A program made the translations under genes and the position numbers. This document shows, piece by piece, positions 1-5,763 of a stretch of 6,235 nt of DNA. Origin of the DNA: Hyphomonas sp. (GTDB taxonomy: Bacteria > Pseudomonadota > Alphaproteobacteria > Caulobacterales > Hyphomonadaceae); assembly GCA_024743015.1 (NCBI GenBank), contig JANSXJ010000218.1, forward strand, positions 1 to 6,235, given 5' to 3'. Numbering within the stretch: the stretch's first letter is position 1; each line of letters starts with the position of its first letter. A model generated the notes under the pieces. It was given only the letters and a program-made list of their open reading frames with translations. It had not been told where the DNA came from and did not search any database.

Positions 1-520
1 ACCTTCCATTTGAATCTGTATTGGCGACAAGCCGATTTCCAATGTCATCGCGCTGCGTAGACTTTCTTAGAAACTCGTCCGAACCCTGCGCAAAATCGTC
101 CTCATAAACGAAATCCGATCCCGTATTATATGGTGGATCAATATATATCATTTTTACGCGACCCAAATATGAATCCTGCAATAGCTTGAGGGCCTCCAAG
201 TTATCGCCTTCGACAAACAAGTTTCTGGTGGATTCAAATTGCACACTTTCGTCGCGCGATGGGCGAAGCGTCTTGGCTTCAGGACCGTTGGCTGTTGCTA
301 ACGCTTCACGCTTCCCCGGCCAGTCCAGCCGATACCGCTCCTGTGGCCCTTCCACGATGTGGTCGCTCAACTCCTGACGTAGCTGGTCGAAGTCCACCGC
401 CAGACGCACCGCCCCGGTCGCCTCGTCCCGTGCCTCGGTCACGCAGCCGGGGAACAGCTCGCGGATCTTCGCGATGTTGTCCTGGCTTAGGTCAGGGCTG
501 TGCATCTTCAGCTTGTCCAT
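1..520 (-). CDS. mod: Type III (Mod-like) site-specific DNA N6-adenine methyltransferase, N-terminal part
   Basis: Partial gene; 173 codons lie in the window and the rest is beyond the left edge. It should transfer a methyl group from SAM to adenine in a specific DNA site, marking self DNA. The N-terminus begins MDKLKMHSPDLSQDNIAK, followed by an ELFPGCVTEARDE stretch and a FVEGDNLEALKLLQ stretch, both typical of type III Mod subunits. The catalytic motif IV, DPPY, is at residues 128-131 within YIDPPYNTG. A DPPY this early, before any SAM-binding FxGxG motif, fits the beta-class order (IV, target recognition domain, I), so the SAM motif should lie off the edge. The ATG at 518-520 is chosen because it has a GAGGA Shine-Dalgarno sequence 5 nt upstream and matches the family's start. 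The gene begins 10 nt after the DUF4391 stop. GC drops from about 65% (241-480) to about 43% (1-240) inside the gene. The family is secure; the target site and full length are unknown. Confidence 0.93.
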   Translation of the reverse strand, partial: MDKLKMHSPDLSQDNIAKIRELFPGCVTEARDEATGAVRLAVDFDQLRQELSDHIVEGPQERYRLDWPGKREALATANGPEAKTLRPSRDESVQFESTRNLFVEGDNLEALKLLQDSYLGRVKMIYIDPPYNTGSDFVYEDDFAQGSDEFLRKSTQRDDIGNRLVANTDSNGR

Positions 521-524
521 GCTC

Positions 525-530
525 GTCCTC
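525..530 (-). promoter_or_regulatory. Ribosome binding site of the methyltransferase gene
   Basis: On the minus strand GAGGAC directly follows the TAA stop of the DUF4391 gene (531-533), and its GAGGA core (526-530) sits 5 nt before the ATG at 518-520. The stop and Shine-Dalgarno sequence are contiguous, which suggests the methyltransferase is translated by ribosomes finishing the upstream gene. Confidence 0.7.
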
Positions 531-1280
531 TTAATCGGTCGTCACGGCGGCGCCGGCGTATCCGACCGTCAGCCGCTCCAATTCCTGCTTGGCCGCGCGC
601 AGCTCGGCATTGATCGCCACGCGCTTGTTGAATTGCTTCTCGCGCCCCAGCCGCGCCTTGATCCGCTCGACCTCACGCGCCTGGCGCTCGATCGCCTCGA
701 CCTGGACGATGCGCTCCTCCAGCGACACGGGGCGATCCGTTTCGGCAAGGGTGAAGGGCGTCTGCGGTGCCTCGCCCGTGCCGGAGACCAGCCGGGCCGT
801 CTGCCCCGCTACCAACGGCTCGAGCAGCCGCTCGTACAGCGCGCCCATGTTCAGCGCCACCGGAAGCGGAGCGCGCAGCGCGTCCTCGGGCAGCCAGTCC
901 CCCTGAAAATGGTCACCCACCACCCAGCGAGCGCTGTCGGCTTCACTGGGTCGCTTGTAGGCCGCGGCCAACCTGACACGGCCACCATGGGCAACTTCGA
1001 AGATCAGCGGAAAGGGAATGGCCTTGTCGATGGCGCGCAGCACGTCACGATCCAGTGCCGCGGTGCGCGCGGTGATGCGGAAGACCTGTATCTCGGCTAC
1101 CTGCTTGGTAGCCGTCAGATTGACCGTCTCGGGCGCCAGCTTGTGCGACCAGACGATCTGATCGACCTCGCGCACGAAGAGGTCCTTGAGGTTCGTGTTC
1201 GCCTCGACGTGTTCATAGATCTTGTTCTTGGGGACCACGCGCCCGAAGCCGGCTGCGCGCGGCCAATCGTAGAGGGTCAT
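531..1280 (-). CDS. DUF4391 domain-containing protein, defence-cassette accessory subunit of unknown function
   Basis: A 249-residue protein recognised as DUF4391 from its N-terminus (MTLYDWPRAAGFGRVVPKNK), the DQIVWSHKLAPETVNL stretch near residues 40-55, and an EIQVFRI strand near 63-69. Members are usually encoded between a helicase and a type III-like methyltransferase, as here. No catalytic motif is evident. Residues about 1-165 look like a mixed alpha/beta domain; residues about 185-238 are rich in E, R, K and Q with heptad-like spacing and probably form a coiled coil, which points to an adaptor or assembly role (inference). The ATG overlaps the helicase stop in an ATGA (1277-1280), and a G-rich Shine-Dalgarno sequence lies within the helicase 3' end, so translation is coupled. 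There is no signal peptide or membrane segment, so it is probably cytoplasmic. The biochemical role is unknown; the family call is good. Confidence 0.88.
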   Translation of the reverse strand: MTLYDWPRAAGFGRVVPKNKIYEHVEANTNLKDLFVREVDQIVWSHKLAPETVNLTATKQVAEIQVFRITARTAALDRDVLRAIDKAIPFPLIFEVAHGGRVRLAAAYKRPSEADSARWVVGDHFQGDWLPEDALRAPLPVALNMGALYERLLEPLVAGQTARLVSGTGEAPQTPFTLAETDRPVSLEERIVQVEAIERQAREVERIKARLGREKQFNKRVAINAELRAAKQELERLTVGYAGAAVTTD

Positions 1281-4200
1281 GGTTCACCCCCTTCAATGAC
1301 CAGGAAGGCGATCAGCTCGAAATCATCCAGACCTTTGATGGTGTGGGTCAGCGCCGTCGTACGCCCGCCGCTGAACAGACTATCAATGTCCTTTTCTTCC
1401 TTCACCTCGATCATGGACCGGATCGCGCTCGAGAGCAGATCGGAATAACGCCCCATCTGCCGCCCATCGTCCGTCCGCTCATTAAAGATACGGCAGACGT
1501 CCGGGATCGGCTCCGCCCGTCCCTTGCAACTGCTGCGGATCAGGTCGAGCAGCCGCTTGACCTCGGTATGGTCGGCAATGATCTCACCGTCATCGCCGAT
1601 ATAGACCAGATAGAAGGGATGGAGGCGGTTCTGCTGATTGACGCTCACGCCCTCATCAATGTTCTTTAGCGCAAAGATAACGCCGGGCTGCAGGCCTAAC
1701 TCCGGCTGCGCCGGAACGACGGCGTGCATGCCAAAGGGAACGTTGTTGAGCTCGCCATGCGCCTTGACGTAGTTGAGCAGGTCCATCCGGAAGTCGTTCA
1801 GCCCGAGATCAGTGATAGAAATGCCGGCCTTCACATCCTCCAGCTCGATCACCTCGTCCTGGAGCCGCTTGAGCTGCTCCTTGCGGTAGGCAATGTCGCT
1901 GGACTTCGCGGTAAGCACGTTGTCATCGCCCGTGGCAGTGACATCCGCGATCACCATCCGGTTCTCAACGCGCTCCTTCAGGTTGATATACTCGTCGAGC
2001 GAGATGTCCGGCCAATAATTCACCAGCTGGATCTGGCTGTTGGGCGAGCCGATGCGGTCGATCCGACCGAACCGCTGGATGATCCTCACCGGGTTCCAAT
2101 GGATATCGTAGTTCACCAGGAAATCGCAGTCCTGGAGGTTCTGGCCCTCGGAGATGCAGTCGGTGCCAATGAGAACGTCCAGTTCGGCGGGCTCATTGGG
2201 CAGGACGACAGCTTTCTCTTTCGATTGAGGGGAAAACAGGGTCAGTACGCTCTGGAAATCATAGGATTTTCGGAGCGTGGTCTTCGGGGCACCCGATCCG
2301 GTTACCTGACCTAGGTTTAGACCCAGGCTTTGAGCAACCGGGGCCAAATTCTCGAAGAGATAATTCGCCGTGTCCGCGAAGGCCGTGAAAATGATGACCT
2401 TTTGATTGCCGGGGTTGAGCGGCTCCTGGATCTTTCGCTTCAGCAGGGATAGCAGATGCTGGAGCTTTGAATCATCCTCGGGGGACACCTTGTCCATCGA
2501 CGCAATCAGGCTGTCGATCAGAGCCAAATCTGCCGAAAGGTCATGCTTCCAAGACGGCAAATCCATATCGCCGAGGCTGATCTGGACTTTCTTGCCAACG
2601 GTAAATTCGTCGAGGCCGGACAGATCGTCATCTTCGGGATCGAAATCGCTAATCTCTGCAAGATGGTCGCCAACGCTACCGCTACGGCCGGTTCTTTCGA
2701 ATTCGTCGATGGCATTGAGCGTGCGTGAAATATTGTCAGCGAGAGAACGCAGCGTAAGCCGAAATGCCGCGACCGAGCTTTCGAGGCGCTTCAGCAGGTT
2801 GGTGGTCATCAGCGCCTGGAGGCTGCGTTCACGATCGGCCTGCCGCAGCTTACCGCCACCGCCCTCGACCTGCGTATCGTAGATGTCTTCGTATTTGCGC
2901 AGCCGACTCGGCAGAATGTAGCTGATGGGGGCATAGACCGAGAGCTTCAGCACCGACAGCTGCGTGAAGATCTCATTCAGTCCCATTACGTCAGGCCGCT
3001 GCGTAATCGGACAATGGAAAGAGAGCGGTTTGCGCCGTTCGGGAAACTTGCCGATGTCGGTCGTGTCGTAGAAGGTCTCGATATGCTTGCGCGAGCGCGC
3101 GATGGTCACCGCATCGAGCAATTCGAAAAAGTCGAAATCCAGCGCCTTCAGGATTGAGGCTGCTGTCCGCTCCTCGGGCGGAAGCGCTGACCAGTCATTG
3201 AAGGCCCTTTGAGCTCGCCGGAAGATTTCTTCGATGCTGGCCTGCGTACCGAGCTTCTCGCTGAGCGTTTCCGATTGTCCCTCATAGGCGAGCGCGAGCT
3301 GATTCCGCAGATCTGTGAAACGATTGTTCACGGGCGTTGCGGAAAGCATCAAAACCTTGGTCTTCACGCCGGCGCGGATGACCTTGTTCATCAGCTTTTG
3401 GTAGCGAGTTTCCCGGTCCTTATAGACGTCGTTGTTCCGGAAATTGTGGGACTCGTCGATGACCACCAGGTCATAGTTGCCCCAGTTCACTCGATTGAGC
3501 GGAATGCCGAAGGACTCGCCCGATGTTCGCGACAGATCGGTATGCGCCAGGACGTCGTAATTGAACCGGTCTTTGGCGAAAATATTGGTAGTCAGATTGG
3601 TGTTATAGTTGCGCCAGTTGTCCGCAAGCTTTTTGGGGCAAAGCACCAGAACGGAACGATTGCGTAGCTCGTAGTATTTTACAACCGCCAGGGCTGTGAA
3701 GGTCTTCCCGAGTCCGACGCTATCGGCGAGAATGCAACCATTATAGGTCTCAAGCTTGTTAATGATGCCTGTGGCGGCATCCTTCTGATAGTTAAAGAGC
3801 TTGTTCCAAACGAGGCTGTCGCGGTAGCCCGTGAGGTCGTTCGGCAGAACGTCCTCATCAACATCCTCCAGGAAGTCCTGAAAGATGTTGTACAACATCA
3901 GGAAATAGACGCGCTCTGGCGAATTCTCTTGGTAGACCGACGCGATATGGTCGCAGACAGCGGCGGTGACATCGTTGAGTTTCTCCGGATCCGACCAAAT
4001 CTGATCGAACAGCTGGAGATACATTTGCGTGTGACTCGGGTCGTCGAACCGGGTCACGAAATTCGAGACCGCGTCGCCTTTCTGATAACCGAGATCAACG
4101 GCCGTAAAGCCGCTGATGGGCATATAGGCCACCCCTCCATCGTTGCTCGCGGCGTGCAGAAACTGCTGCATCGGAGCTTTCGTAGTGTTCGAGCGAAATT

Positions 4201-4549
4201 TGGCTTTCTTGCGTATCCACTCGGCGCATTCGCGAGCCACAGCACGCTGCGTCAGCTTGTTCCGCAGCTGGATTTCAAATTCGGTCCCATAGAGCCCACT
4301 TTCCCGCCGCGACTTTGGGATAAAAAACTCTCGCCGCTCCTTGCGAAAACGATCGGTGGCTTCGGTGGGTATGAATGTGGGGGCGGTGAAAATGAACTGC
4401 AGGCTATCAATCTTGGAAAGCTCTGATTTCAGCGCTTCGAAGGCATAGATCGAGAAGCACGACGCGGCGATTTTTAACCGTGTCCCGCGCCCGATCGTGC
4501 TCTTCAGATCATCTCCGAAAAGCTGAGAGGTATTATCGATGATTTTCAT
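1277..4549 (-). CDS. SF2 (SNF2-like) helicase/translocase with PLD-like N-terminal region, defence-associated
   Basis: A 1090-residue ATP-dependent DNA translocase or helicase, probably the motor of a restriction-like defence complex. Residues about 1-175 resemble the phospholipase D-like domain fused to this helicase family (SGFTAVDLGYQKGD at 146-159), but no HxKxxxxD motif is visible; the nearest candidate, H132-A-A-S-N-D, lacks the lysine. The first RecA lobe has a Q-motif-like FNYQKDAATGI (from 252), Walker A DSVGLGKT (276-283), motif Ia VLVLCPKKLADNW (300-312), Walker B DESH (365-368) and motif III SATP (403-406). A long insert follows (about 411-715), helical with an acidic stretch near 632-649. 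The second lobe has KVIIFTAF (717-724), GTDCISEGQNLQ (795-806) and the arginine-finger motif QRFGRIDRIG (825-834). The C-terminal 250 residues are unassigned, with a short coiled coil near 884-905. All ATPase motifs are intact. The start overlaps the WYL gene by 17 nt and has a strong GGAGG 6 nt upstream. The activity class is secure; the cellular role is inferred from context. Confidence 0.93.
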   Translation of the reverse strand: MKIIDNTSQLFGDDLKSTIGRGTRLKIAASCFSIYAFEALKSELSKIDSLQFIFTAPTFIPTEATDRFRKERREFFIPKSRRESGLYGTEFEIQLRNKLTQRAVARECAEWIRKKAKFRSNTTKAPMQQFLHAASNDGGVAYMPISGFTAVDLGYQKGDAVSNFVTRFDDPSHTQMYLQLFDQIWSDPEKLNDVTAAVCDHIASVYQENSPERVYFLMLYNIFQDFLEDVDEDVLPNDLTGYRDSLVWNKLFNYQKDAATGIINKLETYNGCILADSVGLGKTFTALAVVKYYELRNRSVLVLCPKKLADNWRNYNTNLTTNIFAKDRFNYDVLAHTDLSRTSGESFGIPLNRVNWGNYDLVVIDESHNFRNNDVYKDRETRYQKLMNKVIRAGVKTKVLMLSATPVNNRFTDLRNQLALAYEGQSETLSEKLGTQASIEEIFRRAQRAFNDWSALPPEERTAASILKALDFDFFELLDAVTIARSRKHIETFYDTTDIGKFPERRKPLSFHCPITQRPDVMGLNEIFTQLSVLKLSVYAPISYILPSRLRKYEDIYDTQVEGGGGKLRQADRERSLQALMTTNLLKRLESSVAAFRLTLRSLADNISRTLNAIDEFERTGRSGSVGDHLAEISDFDPEDDDLSGLDEFTVGKKVQISLGDMDLPSWKHDLSADLALIDSLIASMDKVSPEDDSKLQHLLSLLKRKIQEPLNPGNQKVIIFTAFADTANYLFENLAPVAQSLGLNLGQVTGSGAPKTTLRKSYDFQSVLTLFSPQSKEKAVVLPNEPAELDVLIGTDCISEGQNLQDCDFLVNYDIHWNPVRIIQRFGRIDRIGSPNSQIQLVNYWPDISLDEYINLKERVENRMVIADVTATGDDNVLTAKSSDIAYRKEQLKRLQDEVIELEDVKAGISITDLGLNDFRMDLLNYVKAHGELNNVPFGMHAVVPAQPELGLQPGVIFALKNIDEGVSVNQQNRLHPFYLVYIGDDGEIIADHTEVKRLLDLIRSSCKGRAEPIPDVCRIFNERTDDGRQMGRYSDLLSSAIRSMIEVKEEKDIDSLFSGGRTTALTHTIKGLDDFELIAFLVIEGGEP
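1285..1293 (-). promoter_or_regulatory. Ribosome binding site of the DUF4391 gene
   Basis: The minus strand reads AAGGGGGTG, ending 4 nt before the ATG at 1278-1280, with its G-run (1287-1291) 6 nt from the start. It lies inside the helicase coding region and supports the ATGA-overlap start. Confidence 0.65.
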
Positions 4550-5402
4550 CGACCACCTCCCTGTTCAACAAAACGATCTGTTGATCTTCAGGCCTTCGCG
4601 CGTTCGGATCGGTATCAAGCCCGAGACGCCTCAGGGCGTAGTAGAGCAACGCCCTGCGCACCTTGATCTTCGTCTTGCCGCCACGCATGCCGTAATCGAG
4701 TGCAATTACCTTAGCCTGCGTCTCGGACAACTCGGGATGCGGCCCGATCTCCAGCGTGATTTCCTCGTTCCAATCGGTATCGCCGCCAGGCTCAACCTCA
4801 CTGGGTTTGGAACCACGCACGTCGACAACCCGAGCGAGGAGGAAATCCTTGTAGGTTCGGTCGATCTGGCAGAAGGCCCGCGCGTGCCAACGAAAGCCAT
4901 CGAAGCCGATGGCGTGCGGCGCGATCCAGCGCCAGCGAGGCTCCGGCCGCGAAAGCGACTGATATTTGATCTCAATGGCGAGATTGTCGCGAATGGCACC
5001 AAGCACGGTCCGCAGCGTCTCGTTCGTGACATCGCGCGCGGGAACAGGTGGGCCGCTAAAGGGCGGGAAATGTGCGATCCATGATGCCGCGGCCGGCAAT
5101 ATGCCTTCGGCGACAGATCGCAGCTGCGTGAGATAATGGGCGGCGTCAGGTTTCAAAAAGCAGGGCTGGAACGTCTCGCTCGCCACGTACCGTTTGGCGC
5201 TTTTGTCGTAGACCGCGTTCTGCGGAGCTCGTTCCTGATAAAGCGTCAAATCTTTCGATGCTTGCGGTATCGACACGTCGAAGGCCTCGACGATATCGGA
5301 TCGGTTGACCCCGCCTTCCCAATAAAGACGAAACTCAATGAATTCGAGCCGGCGCTCTACGCCCCATTTCAGCACCGTTTTGCCCCCCGGCATCGCAAGC
5401 AT
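4533..5402 (-). CDS. WYL-domain winged-helix transcriptional regulator (BrxR/CapW-like)
   Basis: A 289-residue DNA-binding regulator, probably an autorepressor of this defence operon. Residues about 12-75 form the winged helix: WGVERRLEFIEFRLYWEG (13-30), then VNRSDIVEAFDVSIPQASKD (32-51) as the helix-turn-helix, and a wing near VYDKSAKRYVA (64-74). This start is characteristic of the BrxR/CapW group that controls BREX, CBASS and other defence loci. The WYL domain spans about 135-200, with RWRWIAPHAIG (156-166), GFRWHARAF (169-177; WHA in place of W-Y-L) and FLLARVVDV (187-195); in this family it is thought to sense a ligand such as nucleic acid. Residues about 210-289 are the usual C-terminal dimerisation region. 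The gene is first in the operon. The ATG at 5400-5402 has a weak ribosome site; an ATG at 5391-5393 and a GTG at 5373-5375 with six G's 7 nt upstream are alternatives, all before the conserved core. The ligand is unknown. Confidence 0.92.
   Translation of the reverse strand: MLAMPGGKTVLKWGVERRLEFIEFRLYWEGGVNRSDIVEAFDVSIPQASKDLTLYQERAPQNAVYDKSAKRYVASETFQPCFLKPDAAHYLTQLRSVAEGILPAAASWIAHFPPFSGPPVPARDVTNETLRTVLGAIRDNLAIEIKYQSLSRPEPRWRWIAPHAIGFDGFRWHARAFCQIDRTYKDFLLARVVDVRGSKPSEVEPGGDTDWNEEITLEIGPHPELSETQAKVIALDYGMRGGKTKIKVRRALLYYALRRLGLDTDPNARRPEDQQIVLLNREVVDENHR
4555..4560 (-). promoter_or_regulatory. Ribosome binding site of the helicase gene
   Basis: The minus strand reads GGAGGT within GGGAGGTGGTCG before the ATG at 4547-4549, leaving 6 nt between GGAGG and the start. 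It lies inside the WYL gene's last codons and fixes the helicase start despite the 17-nt overlap. Confidence 0.75.
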
Positions 5403-5407
5403 CCCAA

Positions 5408-5443
5408 AGTCGATAGCAACAAAGACTCGATGGGAATATCGAC
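5408..5443 (-). promoter_or_regulatory. Candidate operator for the WYL regulator: repeated ATCGA-type half-sites
   Basis: Between the promoter and the WYL start are three related half-sites. On the plus strand these are AGTCGAT (5408-5414), ACTCGAT (5425-5431) and ATCGAC (5438-5443). The second and third form an inverted repeat with TCGAT/ATCGA arms and a 6-nt spacer; the first and third form a perfect GTCGAT/ATCGAC inverted repeat with a 23-nt spacer. Their position just downstream of the predicted transcription start suits autorepression by a dimeric BrxR/CapW-like protein. This is inferred from symmetry and position; such 5-6 bp arms could arise by chance. Confidence 0.45.
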
Positions 5444-5456
5444 GTGACCCGTTAAG

Positions 5457-5485
5457 TTATTATCCCCATCTGGATGGCTGGTCAA
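5457..5485 (-). promoter_or_regulatory. Sigma-70-type promoter of the defence operon
   Basis: On the minus strand TTGACC (5480-5485) is followed after exactly 17 nt by TAATAA (5457-5462), close to the TTGACA/TATAAT consensus. Transcription would start near 5450, giving a leader of about 50 nt before the WYL gene. It is the only good promoter in the 128-bp gap between the conjugation operon and the defence genes, and no comparable gap exists downstream, so it probably drives all four genes. Confidence 0.65.
5466..5477. repeat. Short dyad in the promoter spacer
   Basis: CCATC-TG-GATGG is a perfect inverted repeat with 5-bp arms and a 2-nt centre, lying wholly between the -35 and -10 elements. 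Operators in this position are common for repressors, but the half-site differs from the ATCGA repeats nearer the gene. It could be a second operator or chance. Confidence 0.35.
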
Positions 5486-5530
5486 TCTACGAGGGATGCG
5501 AATGTCGGCGGCTGTTTCAAATCGCGCGGA

Positions 5531-5761
5531 TCAGGACGTGGTTGGGGAGCCCCTTCTGGCCCGGGCAAAGCCGCGATCCGTGGCAATGAACCGCTCGAGC
5601 ATCGGCACGATCAGCTTCACCGGATCCACCGCGGCTTGACCGCTCTCACGGGCCAGCACTTCGGCATAAGCGGCCAGATCCCGATGGAGCGGCCCGGGCA
5701 GCGCCACTGTCACCTTAACGGGTTTGTCCTCGACGATGGGACCCAGTTTCAACTTCGCCAT
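5531..5761 (-). CDS. DUF2274 domain-containing protein, trb-operon associated
   Basis: A 76-residue protein matching DUF2274: it starts MAKLKLGPIVEDKPVKVTV and continues with a helical segment LHRDLAAYAEVLARESG (residues 25-41), then VDPVKLIVPMLERFIATDR (45-63). The family is small and of unknown function, and is nearly always encoded directly after trbI in proteobacterial conjugation clusters. The strand followed by helices recalls a ribbon-helix-helix DNA-binding fold, so a regulatory role is possible but unproven. The length is normal for the family. The ATG lies 2 nt after the trbI stop with an AGGAG site inside the end of trbI, so the two are translated together. It is the last conjugation gene before the defence promoter. 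Confidence 0.88.
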   Translation of the reverse strand: MAKLKLGPIVEDKPVKVTVALPGPLHRDLAAYAEVLARESGQAAVDPVKLIVPMLERFIATDRGFARARRGSPTTS

Positions 5762-5763
5762 GA

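Noticed and set aside
474..1448. Long plus-strand open frame (324 codons) across the DUF4391 gene and the end of the helicase gene
   Set aside because: It is antisense to two well-supported genes, has no recognisable domain and an R/L/G/D-rich composition typical of the shadow of a GC-rich gene.
1724..2314. Plus-strand open frame of 196 codons opposite the helicase's second lobe
   Set aside because: It is antisense to conserved helicase motifs V and VI and has no recognisable family or convincing ribosome site.
3209..4426. Two plus-strand frames (152 and 165 codons) opposite the helicase N-terminal half
   Set aside because: Both are complementary to conserved helicase sequence and show no domain features of their own.
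4539..5084. Plus-strand frame of 181 codons opposite the WYL gene
   Set aside because: It mirrors the conserved WYL domain; the minus-strand product is clearly the real gene.
1..5402. Assignment to BREX or DISARM
   Set aside because: A BrxR-like regulator, an SNF2-like helicase and a methyltransferase invite it, but no BrxC, PglZ, DrmA or DrmB is visible, and the methyltransferase start is of type III Mod kind. Genes beyond the left edge could still change this.
5403..5530. Small RNA, tRNA-like attachment site or transposon end in the intergenic gap
   Set aside because: No tRNA-like fold, long inverted repeat or target duplication is visible; the promoter and short half-sites account for what can be seen.
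5544..5553. GGGGAGCCCC palindrome near the end of the DUF2274 gene as a possible trb terminator
   Set aside because: The centre is too short for a stable hairpin, no T-run follows on the minus strand, and it lies inside coding sequence.
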